From NCBI RefSeq assembly GCF_900115695.1, contig NZ_FOXK01000006.1:1-64000 (forward strand): a stretch of 64,000 nucleotides of DNA, written 5' to 3'. The notes under the pieces are model-generated. The model was not told where the DNA came from. It was given only the letters and a program-made list of their open reading frames with translations, and made no database searches. The translations under genes and the position numbers were made by a program. This DNA is from Ectopseudomonas toyotomiensis. GTDB lineage: Bacteria; Pseudomonadota; Gammaproteobacteria; Pseudomonadales; Pseudomonadaceae. Shown here one piece after another: positions 26,067 to 35,124 of the stretch; positions within the stretch are counted from its first letter, which is position 1, and each line of letters starts with the position of its first letter.

Positions 26067-26128
26067 ATTATCGAAAGCGGGTCCGGCGGGCCATACGCTG
26101 CCTTGGCAGCGATTCGCTGCTGCTTTGG
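26067..26128 (-). promoter_or_regulatory. Porin promoter with two CC boxes
   Basis: Minus strand: CCAAAG from 26128, CCAAGG from 26106 (22 bases later) and CGATAAT at 26073-26067. Spacing matches pedF, exaC and the 14575 promoter exactly, although the TACTA part before the first box is missing. Confidence 0.6.
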
Positions 26129-26378
26129 CCGGGCGCTACCGTCGCGCTTCCGCCGGATCGCGACCGACCTGCTACCGGTAGCGGGAGAAAGGTATTAGTA
26201 CCGGGCCAGCCCTAGGGTGTAGAAATGCGCCGGCAACTAAGCGGCAGGCGTCGCACACCGCAACGAACGGCGGCGGCGCGGCTGCACAAGGCTTCGCCCC
26301 GGGTCGGGGCTTCTACAGAAAAAGGGCGTTGGAAATTCGAGCGCAGTCGCGCGCAAAGAGCACTGAAGAGAAAACAGC

Positions 26379-28760
26379 CTAGACCGTCGACGGCGCTCCG
26401 CTGGCCAGCACGCGCCAGTCGCAGGCACTTAGCAGTTGCTCATGTGCCTGGAGCAGATCGTTTGCGGTCAGGGCCACCAACGCCTGCTGCACCCGTTGCA
26501 GGTGCACCTCGGGCAAACCTGCCAGATGCAGCCGCCACAGCTGCTCGGCACGCGGCAAGTTGGCCTCGGCCGGGCTCAGCGCTGGCAGCAAGGCATCGCG
26601 ATAACGCGACACGGCCGTATCGTCCAGTGCTGCGAGCAACTGCCGCTGCTCGCCCAGAAAGGCGCGGATATGGTCGAAGATGCCGGCCGCCTCGCACACC
26701 GGCGACTGCAGGGCAAACAGCATCCCTCGACAGCCTTCCACCTGGCGAAAACCGGCAAACAGCGCGTATCCCAGCTGCAGCTCACCACGCAGGCGCTGGT
26801 AGAAACACCCCTGCAACACCTGCCCAAGCAGACGCCAGGCAGCCTCGGTACAGGCATCGTCGGCAGGCAAGGGGCAGAACAGCAGCAACGCAGCATCCGT
26901 ACCCGGCTGCACGACCTGGTGCCAGTCGATCCCGGTCTCGATGCGGGGCACTGGCGGCAGATCCGCAAGCGCCTCGACAGCCGCGCACAGCTCGGCCAAC
27001 TGTGCCTGTTCGCTCGCCCCGAGCCCGACGCTCAGGCCTTCCAGCCGTGAGGCCTTGGGCCGTTCGCAGAGCTGCGGCAAACGCTGCAGCAGCGCCCGCA
27101 ACAACATGCCCTGGGAAGCGGGCTCCGCCGGTTGATCGAGCTCGGCCAGCAGCAGCGGCACCAGCAAGGCACTGAAGGCCGGCAACAGCGCTGCCGGCCC
27201 GCGCAGTGAAAGGCTCCAGCCAGCGGCTTGCACGCTCAGTTGGCTGACGATGCCAAGCCGCTCACCGCGCCAGCGCAGATCGGCGCTACGCAGCAGCAAT
27301 CCTGCTTCGATGGCCGCCGTGTCGCCCGCGCCTGAACAAGGGCCACGCCAGTAAAGCGCGGCCGGCCCACCCTCGGTCTGCCCCGGATGATGTCGCAACG
27401 CGGCCAATGGCAAAACGGCCGATACCACGGCAGCGCCGGCCAGCAGCGGATCATTGCCAGGCAGCCGCCACTGGTGGCTCGGAATTGGAGTTGGCAATGA
27501 CATCGACAGGGCCTGCAATGGCAAATCCAATCCGATCGCCGGCCACAGGGGGCGCACCTGTTCGCCGCACCGCAATTCGATCAGCCCGTCACCGCGAGCC
27601 ACACAAACCAGCAAGGCGTTCAGATCGCGTAAGGTATGGCTCTCGTCCTGAACAGACGACTGCAGCTCCCTGGCCACCGCCAACGGACTGAGCCCAAGCA
27701 ACCTGAGCGCTGCTGCCTGCTGTTGGTGCTGCAGCCGCAATGACCAATCTGCATGGCCCTGCAGCTGCGCGGCCCAACTCTGTACGACCGCGCGCACTGC
27801 GGCGCCCTGCTCCGCGGTGGCGCCAGGAAAGTCCAGGCGCAATAGGCATTGTCCCCCGTGCTGATACAGCACCCGCGCCTGCAACTGCCGGCACAATTGC
27901 AGTGCGCGCAGGCCGTCGAGCAAGCCGCCGGGCGCAGGGTCCTGCAAGGCATCCAGTAACAGATCCAACGATGCGCTCAGCTCACGGGTGTCGAGCTGTA
28001 CGGCAAGGCCCAAGTGCACTCCAGGGCGACTGTACTGCAGGTGCAGGCACGGCGCTCGCAGCGGTAGCAGGTCGGCCGGCGGCGCGAAACAGACGGCACC
28101 CTCGCCTGCTGGTAACGTTCCAAGCAGCGCCTCGGCGATATCCAGCAACTGCTCGGCCGGTTGTGGCCCGACCAGGGTCAGGCGCATATGTCCGGCGTGG
28201 TAGTGGCACTGGTGATAATCACGCAGCGCCTGCTGAAATTCCGCAGACTCCACCGCCAGCGTGCTTCGATCCCCTGCCAGGAATGCGCCGCAGCGGTGCC
28301 CGGCGGCGAGCGCCTGGCCCAGGGCATGATCGATGCGACTGTCGGCATCCTGGCTGCGCGCCTGATATTCGGCGTGCAGCACCTCGCGCTCGCGCAGCTG
28401 CGCGTCGATCTCCAGCAACGGCTGGCAGAGCATATCCAGCAGACGCGTCAGCGCCGGCTGCAGCAACTCGACCGGTACCTCACAGACGAAATCGGTGTGC
28501 CGTGCCTGAGTCGAGGCATTGACGAGCCCGCCATGGCGCTGGACGAGAGCCATCAAGCCCTGGTCGCCCGGGTAATCGCGGCTACCGAGAAACAGCAGAT
28601 GTTCGAGAAAGTGCGCCAGACCAGGATAGGCCGGTGGCTCGTCATGACTGCCCGCCGCCACACGCAGGCACAACCCCAACTGTTGCGCCCAAGGCTGTTG
28701 CTGCGCACGCAGCTCGGCGCCATTGGCCAGTCGCCGGGTAACGGGAGCTTGATCAGACAT
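26379..28760 (-). CDS. pqqF: PQQ biosynthesis peptidase PqqF (M16 family)
   Basis: 793 residues from ATG 28760. Inverzincin zinc motif H50-F-L-E-H54 with the distal Glu in EREVLHAEYQARSQD, and M16 C-terminal domains. PqqF with PqqG cuts the modified PqqA peptide. The pqqABCDE genes are not in this window, although in other pseudomonads pqqF precedes them; here a porin, nosP and nahK follow. The 26,018-26,378 stretch between pqqF and the porin holds the porin promoter and a small GCCCC/GGGGC hairpin at 26,296-26,310. Confidence 0.88.
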   Translation of the reverse strand: MSDQAPVTRRLANGAELRAQQQPWAQQLGLCLRVAAGSHDEPPAYPGLAHFLEHLLFLGSRDYPGDQGLMALVQRHGGLVNASTQARHTDFVCEVPVELLQPALTRLLDMLCQPLLEIDAQLREREVLHAEYQARSQDADSRIDHALGQALAAGHRCGAFLAGDRSTLAVESAEFQQALRDYHQCHYHAGHMRLTLVGPQPAEQLLDIAEALLGTLPAGEGAVCFAPPADLLPLRAPCLHLQYSRPGVHLGLAVQLDTRELSASLDLLLDALQDPAPGGLLDGLRALQLCRQLQARVLYQHGGQCLLRLDFPGATAEQGAAVRAVVQSWAAQLQGHADWSLRLQHQQQAAALRLLGLSPLAVARELQSSVQDESHTLRDLNALLVCVARGDGLIELRCGEQVRPLWPAIGLDLPLQALSMSLPTPIPSHQWRLPGNDPLLAGAAVVSAVLPLAALRHHPGQTEGGPAALYWRGPCSGAGDTAAIEAGLLLRSADLRWRGERLGIVSQLSVQAAGWSLSLRGPAALLPAFSALLVPLLLAELDQPAEPASQGMLLRALLQRLPQLCERPKASRLEGLSVGLGASEQAQLAELCAAVEALADLPPVPRIETGIDWHQVVQPGTDAALLLFCPLPADDACTEAAWRLLGQVLQGCFYQRLRGELQLGYALFAGFRQVEGCRGMLFALQSPVCEAAGIFDHIRAFLGEQRQLLAALDDTAVSRYRDALLPALSPAEANLPRAEQLWRLHLAGLPEVHLQRVQQALVALTANDLLQAHEQLLSACDWRVLASGAPSTV

Positions 28761-28941
28761 CGATGGTTCTCTGGGCAGCTTGCCGCCAAGCTTGCCCCTT
28801 GCGCCACGGTCCGGCAATGCTGCTTTGGCCGAGACAAGCCGATACGTTGGTGCAAAGCCCTCCTATGGCCGGCAACAAAAGCCCGTCCCGCGCGGGCATG
28901 CTGTTAGAATACGCAGCCTTTTCAGCCCGTCACAGCGTCCC

Positions 28942-29055
28942 ATGTCCCAGGATTCCAACCGCCTCGCCCTGTCCCGCCGTTTCTCCGTTGCCCCGATGAT
29001 GGATTGGACAGCATTTTATTTTTTACGCTTAAAAATCAATAGCTTATATAAATAG
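28942..29055 (+). pseudogene. dusA: dusA 5' fragment cut by island insertion
   Basis: ATG 28942 begins MSQDSNRLALSRRFSVAPMMDWT, the unmistakable start of tRNA-dihydrouridine synthase A (FMN-binding APMMDWTD motif). After codon 23 the sequence changes abruptly to AT-rich DNA and stops at TAG 29053-29055, leaving 37 codons instead of about 330. No other dusA sequence is in the window, so the rest must lie past the other end of the inserted DNA. Confidence 0.88.
28987..29009 (+). other. Candidate attL of a dusA-integrated element
   Basis: The stretch GTTGCCCC then GATGATGGATTGGAC is the region of dusA used as attachment site by the known family of dusA-specific integrative elements. The matching right copy was not seen in the window. 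Confidence 0.65.
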
Positions 29056-29529
29056 ATCTTAGCATTTAGCAAATTTTTAGCATCTCATAGCTCGCCCTCG
29101 GCGGCATTGAAATAGCTGGGCTACAGAAGACCATAGAACAAACACGTGCCACTTTTTTACCACTGACTGCACCGCTAACCTCCCTAGCCCTTCTATTGCC
29201 CGCAGCATGCTGAGGCAGCGCCTCGCTAGTGATGGGTTTCGCGCTGTACTACCCATCCACGATCGCTGTTCTGCGCACACCTGCATCTCATCACGCCCCT
29301 GGATTGCACCCGGGATACGGAAAGTCGGCGCACACAACGCGTCGTATCGATATTGAGCTCAGCGAGGAGTGTGAGTGAGCCACTCGCCTCTATGCTAGGC
29401 GATAACACTTGCCGGTGACCTTGGAAGGTCTGCACGCTGGCTCAAGTGGCAGTGCAGGCTCACCCGTAGCACCCAGCGACCTCATACGGCACATGCGGTA
29501 TTTTATGACTTCATCTACAGGACTAGCAC
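29056..29529. other. Non-coding stretch at the island edge
   Basis: 474 bases, AT-rich at its left end. Short open frames on the minus strand (29077-29435) have no recognisable product. No integrase or transposase is visible here. Confidence 0.5.
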
Positions 29530-29916
29530 ATGAGTAGCAGTAACGAACTCGATGCCACATCCTTCAAAGGACAACGAGGACTTGCGCGCGTCTCGCGAGC
29601 GGCCGGGTATTCAATCGCTGGGCTACGCGCTGCCTTTATCGGCGAGGCCGCCTTCCGGCAGCTGCTATTGCTCAACGCAGTGCTGGTCCCCCTGGCATTC
29701 GCCATGGACGTGAGCCGTATCGAGCGCGTCTTGCTGGTGATCGTGCCGATGATCACCCTTATCGTGGAGTTGCTGAACTCCGCAATTGAAGCAGCAATTG
29801 ACCGGATTTCGACAGACCTGCATCCCCTTTCGAAACAAGCCAAGGACATGGGTAGCGCTGCGCAGATGCTGGCACTGGCGGTAGTGGCGACGACCTGGGC
29901 GATCATCTTGATCTGA
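29530..29916 (+). CDS. dgkA: Diacylglycerol kinase DgkA
   Basis: 128 residues, three membrane helices, with the DgkA catalytic motif ELLNSAIEAAIDRIS and HPLSKQAKDMGSAAQ. Converts diacylglycerol to phosphatidic acid at the inner membrane. It lies back to back (tail to tail) with an LtaS-type phosphoglycerol transferase operon; such transferases release diacylglycerol, so DgkA is a natural partner. About 10 residues longer at the N terminus than the E. coli enzyme. Confidence 0.92.
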   Translation: MSSSNELDATSFKGQRGLARVSRAAGYSIAGLRAAFIGEAAFRQLLLLNAVLVPLAFAMDVSRIERVLLVIVPMITLIVELLNSAIEAAIDRISTDLHPLSKQAKDMGSAAQMLALAVVATTWAIILI

Positions 29917-29998
29917 AAAATCTCGAAACACCCGTTAAGCACGACACGGATCGTGCCTGAAGAGGCGGCATCCTTCGAATGCGCGCCCCTCCTCCTGA

Positions 29999-32041
29999 TC
30001 AGTCTTTTCTGACGTTCTGATAGAGCATCAGGCGCGAGGTTTCGTGTAGCCCCCGAGTAAGCTCGGCCAGGCGACGAAACTCCTCAGGATGCTGGTCAGC
30101 GACGTTATCCAGCGGTGTCTGCGAGGCCAGATCGTGCAAGGTTGGCTGGCTGCCGTCATGCTGCATCTGTAGCAAGAAGTCTTTCGTGACCCCACCGATC
30201 AACGGGAAAGTGCCTTCTCGCAGCACTAGCGGGACCACGCGCTCCCCTTCCGGGGCGGGCTGCTGGATATCGCGGCCCAGCGCGCCGTTGCGAAACTCCA
30301 TACCGGCCATGCCCAGCACGCTGGGCAGCAGATCGACCAAGCCCACAGCCTCCTCGATCACCCGCGGTTCCAGTAGCTTGGGGGCATGGATCAGCAGAGG
30401 CACGTGATTGCTCTCCAGCCCCAGCTTCTCGAATGCTGGTGGCATATGGGGAATCTGGCTGATACGAGTGTTGTGGTCGCCAAACATGACGAAAATGGTG
30501 TTGTCGTACCAACCGCCCTCCTGAGCGATCTCCATCAAACGACCGATATTGAAGTCCAGCAAGCGTGCAGCGTTGTATTGAGCCAGGCTGCGCGAGCCGG
30601 CGTTCTGCACGGTTTCCAGAGGCAGATCGAGTACTTCGAAACCGTCATTTTCCTTCGGGATAGTGAAGGGACGATGATTGCCTGCGGTCTGGATATAGGC
30701 AAAGAATGGCTTTCCTTCGGCCTGCTGGCGCAGGATTCGGTCGCTTTCCTTGAACAAATCGAGATCCGAAATACCCCAGACATCGACCATGGGCGAAGTC
30801 CAATGGCGCTCTTCGAACAGCTGGACATCGTCGATGCTTTGACGAATCAGCGCGTTCATATTGGCCCAGCCGGAGTTGCCGCCAATCATGTAGTACTTGT
30901 CGTAGCCCTGCAGCGCATTGACCAGGCTGTGCTGGCGGGTGATCAGCGGGTTACGTGTAGCCGTTTCTTGACGTGAAACGTCGGGCACACCGGAAATGCT
31001 GGCCCAAACGGTTTTTGCGGTACCGGTGACCGGCACATAGAAGTTTTCGAAGAACCAACTCTGCTTGGCCAGTCGGTCGATATTTGGGGTTGGGTTCAGT
31101 GGATTGCCATAGGCACCCACGGCGCTGGTACCGAGGGATTCGAGCATGACGAACACAACATTAGGCGGCTGACTCCCGGCAATTGCATAGGATTGCGATG
31201 CCTGTTCACGGCTGAAATTCAAGCTCTGCGCATCCGGCTGGTCCACCCCCAGATAGCGACTGACAACATCGTAATGCTCAGCAACCTGTTCCCGATCATA
31301 GGGCTGACTGGGGACCTTCAGGGTGTCGTAGAGGAAGATCACCGGGTTCAGGCCGAGCGCCGAGATCTGGTTGTCCCCCGAAAAGAATGCGTCACTCCAG
31401 CGCAACGGCACCGGGTTTTCCAGATTGATGTTGTCGACGCGACCGAGAATGCCGAGAAAGACCACGACAACCATCAGCGCGCTGCCCCAAGTCAGCGAGA
31501 GACGGCTGATCGGCTTTGCCGGGCGCGCCAGGGTAACCCGCTCCAGGCGCAGCAGCAGCCACCAAACCAGGGCGGTTGCCGCCGCCCAGCCAAGGCTGAT
31601 CCACACCACAGGATAGGTTTGCCAGACCATGTCGGTGGAGATTTGCGCGTCTTCAAGAAAGCGCAGAACGGTGGCATTGATACGCACACCCAGGTAGGCG
31701 TAATGGCCAAAGTCGATGATATAGACCAACAGCACCGCGCCGAGCGCCAGCGCCAGATACAGCCGCGCCAGCCAGCGCAGGACGCGCGAGCTGGTGAGAT
31801 TCCACACCGGCAACCATGCCAGCAAAGCGACTGGCAGCATCAGCAAGATGGCCAAGCGAAGGTCGAATCGCAGCCCTATCCCCAGGGTTTCCGGTACTGC
31901 CTCGACCTCACCAAGCGCGCTGGCCTCAAACCCCGAGAACCCCACGAAGAACAGTCCGCGCAAGGCCGCGAGCACCAAGAACAGGATCGCTACCGCACCA
32001 AACCAGTAGTGCAAGCGCCGCGAGTGAAGCCAACCCATCAT
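29999..32041 (-). CDS. LtaS-type membrane sulfatase/phosphotransferase
   Basis: 680 residues: five N-terminal membrane helices (about 8-200), then a periplasmic alkaline-phosphatase-superfamily domain. Metal and nucleophile positions: PNVVFVMLESLG (Glu), GTAKTVWASISG (Thr nucleophile), FVMFGDHN (Asp-His). This is the lipoteichoic acid synthase/OpgB-like group, expected to move phosphoglycerol (or phosphoethanolamine) from phospholipid to a periplasmic acceptor. ATG 32041 has GAGG six bases upstream; the TTG 12 bases earlier overlaps that site. Third gene of an operon with 32090 and 32704. Confidence 0.85.
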   Translation of the reverse strand: MMGWLHSRRLHYWFGAVAILFLVLAALRGLFFVGFSGFEASALGEVEAVPETLGIGLRFDLRLAILLMLPVALLAWLPVWNLTSSRVLRWLARLYLALALGAVLLVYIIDFGHYAYLGVRINATVLRFLEDAQISTDMVWQTYPVVWISLGWAAATALVWWLLLRLERVTLARPAKPISRLSLTWGSALMVVVVFLGILGRVDNINLENPVPLRWSDAFFSGDNQISALGLNPVIFLYDTLKVPSQPYDREQVAEHYDVVSRYLGVDQPDAQSLNFSREQASQSYAIAGSQPPNVVFVMLESLGTSAVGAYGNPLNPTPNIDRLAKQSWFFENFYVPVTGTAKTVWASISGVPDVSRQETATRNPLITRQHSLVNALQGYDKYYMIGGNSGWANMNALIRQSIDDVQLFEERHWTSPMVDVWGISDLDLFKESDRILRQQAEGKPFFAYIQTAGNHRPFTIPKENDGFEVLDLPLETVQNAGSRSLAQYNAARLLDFNIGRLMEIAQEGGWYDNTIFVMFGDHNTRISQIPHMPPAFEKLGLESNHVPLLIHAPKLLEPRVIEEAVGLVDLLPSVLGMAGMEFRNGALGRDIQQPAPEGERVVPLVLREGTFPLIGGVTKDFLLQMQHDGSQPTLHDLASQTPLDNVADQHPEEFRRLAELTRGLHETSRLMLYQNVRKD

Positions 32042-32089
32042 GCCAAACCTCAATTTATAGAATCGTCAAAATAGTGCGGCGCCCCGCCA

Positions 32090-32704
32090 TCAAGGGCGTA
32101 TCGGCAGTTTCAACTCTCTCGGTGCGTTCGACCGGCGCACGACCAACTTGATCGCGTAGCCAAGCAAGGCTCCCCAGCAGTACAGAGCAATAAAGGGATC
32201 GAGCAGATAGTCCCAATAATTCGGAGAGGGCTTAAGGCCCAGGCTGAATGCCAAGGTAGCAAAACCCAGCATGCAGGCCCCCAACCAGTTCCTCAGCATC
32301 AACAGCCCTAAAGCCAGCAGACCAATGATCAGGATCAGAGGCCGCGGGTTATAGCCCAGCCGATAGGGGTCAAAGTAGGAAAGTCCCATCGTGGCGGGAT
32401 AGAGGAATAGCGCCAAAGCCGCAATCAGGACCAACACCTGCAAGCGGATAGTGCGATCCAGCTGCTTCACTAGCCCCATTCTTACCGCCGCAACGAACGT
32501 CAGTGCCACCAACGAGGTGATGGCCACGTCATCCGTGAAGCTGCGCATATAAGCCGCCAGCGAAAGTCCTTCCACGGGAATGAAACTGATCCCCAGCAGC
32601 ACGAGCAGGCGGACAAACTGCATGGCCGGGCTGGAGCCAAGCGTCGGAATAACGGCGAATGCGAGTAGCGCAAAAGTCAAATGCGCTTGCCAAAGTTCAG
32701 GCAT
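32090..32704 (-). CDS. Hypothetical polytopic membrane protein
   Basis: 204 residues with about six or seven hydrophobic helices (AHLTFALLAFAVIPTLG, LLVLLGISFIPVEG, LVLIAALALFLYPATMG, LILIIGLLALGLLMLR, WGALLGYAIKLVV). No known motif. Its start overlaps the stop of the sialidase-like gene by one base (TAATG), so translation is coupled, and the sulfatase gene follows after 48 bases. Likely a membrane partner of those two proteins. Confidence 0.72.
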   Translation of the reverse strand: MPELWQAHLTFALLAFAVIPTLGSSPAMQFVRLLVLLGISFIPVEGLSLAAYMRSFTDDVAITSLVALTFVAAVRMGLVKQLDRTIRLQVLVLIAALALFLYPATMGLSYFDPYRLGYNPRPLILIIGLLALGLLMLRNWLGACMLGFATLAFSLGLKPSPNYWDYLLDPFIALYCWGALLGYAIKLVVRRSNAPRELKLPIRP

Positions 32705-34002
32705 TAGAGCTGCTCCTCAAGCCAGGCGTCATTGAAGCTGATGTGTTTGATGAAGGTGTTGTTCCAGGAGTAGACCAGGTGATAGAGCCCATCGCCGCTC
32801 TTGATGAAGTACGGGTATTCATATTCGAAGTCGCAGCCGTGATCCTTGCACACCCGCTGGTCCAGATTTGCCAGAAACTCATCGACAAGGCTCTCTCTGC
32901 GCGGTCCGCTGGAACGGAGGAACTTGTCGCCGATAATTTCTCGATAAACCTCGGGACTGAATGGGTTGCCGTACGGATCAGGAGACTCGTCGAGATCGAT
33001 CACCGGCTTCCACAAATCGAGACCGGAATCGGTACCCATCAGCCGGAGGCGAAAACGTCCATCTTCCAGATCGTTCAGGGCAACCAGCAATCCATGATCA
33101 GGCGTGGCCACTGCTGCAAGCGAGGAGTTTGGGTTGGCGGGATTGATTGGATAAGGCTCGCTCCATGTTTGCCCCGCGTCCTCGGTTCGACTGGCAAGTA
33201 CCTTGTGATGGATGTCACCCGCGTAGCGCAACATCGCAACGGCGTTGTACTCGTCCATCGGTACTATCGTGGGTTGCAGGGAATGCTTACCCCTGCTGAT
33301 ACGGGTCTTATCGACAACATCACCAGCCGGACTGATGTACAGATACTCGGCAAACTTGCCGAGAAATTCGTGATAGACCGGCAGGCCGATGGTGCCGTCG
33401 CGATGGAACACCGGCGCGTTGCGCACGAGCGTGCTGATGTTCAAGAAAGGAGTCGTAATCAACTGCTTGGGCGCAGACCAGTTTTCACCAAGGTCATCCG
33501 AGTACATGGCGTTGATCGCGCTGCCAGCCCAGCCACCAATGGACACCGAAACGTAAAATAGCCACAGCCGGTTATCGGGAGCCAGCGCGATAACAGGGTT
33601 GCCCAGTTTGCGTATGTGTTTCTGGGTCGCACTCTCGGTAGATTCCCGCGTAGCGAGAACTATCTCCTCTCCCCACTCGGCTTCTTGGGCGTCGTAACGC
33701 GAGCCGCGAACCTGAACATCTGCGGCGCCCTCTCGGGAGCCGGCAAACCAGACTGCCATCAGCCCGCCGTCAGGCAGAGATGCTACTGAGGATGCATGAA
33801 CGAACTCGTCAAGATCCGAAGAGGCAAAACGGCTGCTGTAGAAGGGAGCCTGGACGCTACCAATCAGTTCACCGGAACGTTCCGCCATGGCAAAACCGAG
33901 CACGTGACGATCAGGATTCAGCCACCAGGCGGAAGCAAAGACAGCGAAGAGGGAGACAACAGCCAAGCGAGAAGGCAGAGAACCGAATTTCTGAGAGCGC
34001 AT
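32704..34002 (-). CDS. Sialidase-like (BNR) membrane-anchored protein
   Basis: 432 residues: one N-terminal signal-anchor (RLAVVSLFAVFASAWWLNP), then a six-bladed propeller of the exo-alpha-sialidase superfamily with Asp-box-like motifs (YSDDLGENWSAPKQL, RTEDAGQTWSEPYP) and FAGSREGAADVQVRGSRYD. Such proteins often act on surface glycans, but a true sialidase triad is not evident from reading. First gene of a three-gene operon with a membrane protein and an LtaS-type transferase, so a role in modifying an envelope polymer is inferred. Confidence 0.78.
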   Translation of the reverse strand: MRSQKFGSLPSRLAVVSLFAVFASAWWLNPDRHVLGFAMAERSGELIGSVQAPFYSSRFASSDLDEFVHASSVASLPDGGLMAVWFAGSREGAADVQVRGSRYDAQEAEWGEEIVLATRESTESATQKHIRKLGNPVIALAPDNRLWLFYVSVSIGGWAGSAINAMYSDDLGENWSAPKQLITTPFLNISTLVRNAPVFHRDGTIGLPVYHEFLGKFAEYLYISPAGDVVDKTRISRGKHSLQPTIVPMDEYNAVAMLRYAGDIHHKVLASRTEDAGQTWSEPYPINPANPNSSLAAVATPDHGLLVALNDLEDGRFRLRLMGTDSGLDLWKPVIDLDESPDPYGNPFSPEVYREIIGDKFLRSSGPRRESLVDEFLANLDQRVCKDHGCDFEYEYPYFIKSGDGLYHLVYSWNNTFIKHISFNDAWLEEQL

Positions 34003-34664
34003 TGAAAAACCATATGTTGCATAAACACATAAAGCCTCCTGCGGATAGCAGGAAACGACCAGACACCAGCCTCAGAGACAAGGCGTGGCAAGAGGGAGTG
34101 TTTGGCTGGTTTTTACAAGGGTCTGACTCGACTGCAAATAGACTGGGAATAGGCCAATTGACATGCAACGGCAGCCCGGGATCATGGCGCAGTGAGTTCG
34201 CGGATGCAACCGCGAACGCAAATGTTCAACTAGCGGAAGATCGTGCCCACCCCGACTCTACTCAACTGAAGCCCCATATGACATGGGCTCCAGGCCAAGC
34301 CTGGAGGTTCATAATTGGACAACCACGCAACATTTGGTCAAAAAAACACCCACAACCTAGCAGTTGCTGCTAAGATGTCGCCCCGCCCAACGACCCGATG
34401 CCTAAAAGTATCCCGTAGCGATGATGAATTTCTGTTCCCTCCCGGCTGTTACGCCGCCATAAGTTACCCTTCCGCTTTTTAGCGCCCTTGCCTGTTGCCG
34501 CTCCGCTACAGGCCACAGGTGTGCACCGTCGACCATGCACGACGGTTCTTCTTATCACTTATCGCTAGCCCTGCTGAATTTCGGCCTGATCGTATTCGTT
34601 CGCCTGCATTTTCTGGGTTGTGGTGTTGCGCCGATTTCATTCGCAACGACTAGAAGAGGCTTCC
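34003..34664. other. Gene-free stretch before the mini-nhaB
   Basis: 662 bases of mixed, partly AT-rich DNA. It must hold the promoter of the sialidase-like operon (minus strand) near 34003-34080. I see no convincing gene, repeat or RNA in it. Confidence 0.45.
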
Positions 34665-35063
34665 ATGCCCCCAACAACAACCGCTGCCTTTGCGCACAAT
34701 GCCCTTGATCATGCGCCAACTTGGCACAAACAGCTGACTGTCGAGTTCATTTTCACCCTGATCAACGGCGTACTGTTGACGATCAGCGACAACGTGTTCG
34801 TTGCCACCGTCTATATCAGCGAAATCAAGCAGGTGCTGGGTGTCGGCACCATCGACCGGGACTTCGAGCGCCTGGCCATCAACACCGGCACCTACCTGCC
34901 CAGCGTAGCTACCGCCAATGGCCCAGCAGCCCTCCTCCTCCTGTTGACATCTGCCAACGCATCGCCAGCACGACTGCACTACAGACGCATGGCGGTCATG
35001 GCATTGCCCTATACCTTGGCTATGGGCGGAGTAGGCCTACTGTCAGTGATCTTTCTCGTTTAA
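34665..35063 (+). pseudogene. nhaB: Internally deleted NhaB Na+/H+ antiporter (mini-NhaB)
   Basis: 132 codons. The first 30 residues ([23 protein letters not shown]) match the NhaB amino terminus, then the frame jumps directly to the NhaB carboxyl region ([54 protein letters not shown]). About 370 residues of a normal 500-residue antiporter are missing, in frame, with start and stop intact. It cannot transport alone. Either decayed nhaB or a retained small membrane protein. GAAGAGGC precedes the ATG. Confidence 0.8.
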
Positions 35064-35124
35064 CCCGACTTGGCGCCTCTATTGCTAGGCACCCCGTCAT
35101 AACCTTCAACCTACGGACATATAC

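Noticed and set aside
29077..29435. Short minus-strand frames near the dusA break as an integrase remnant
   Set aside because: No tyrosine or serine recombinase motif could be read in any frame.
33780..34373. 197-codon frame antisense to the sialidase-like gene
   Set aside because: Starts inside that gene on the other strand and has low-complexity polar composition with no domain.
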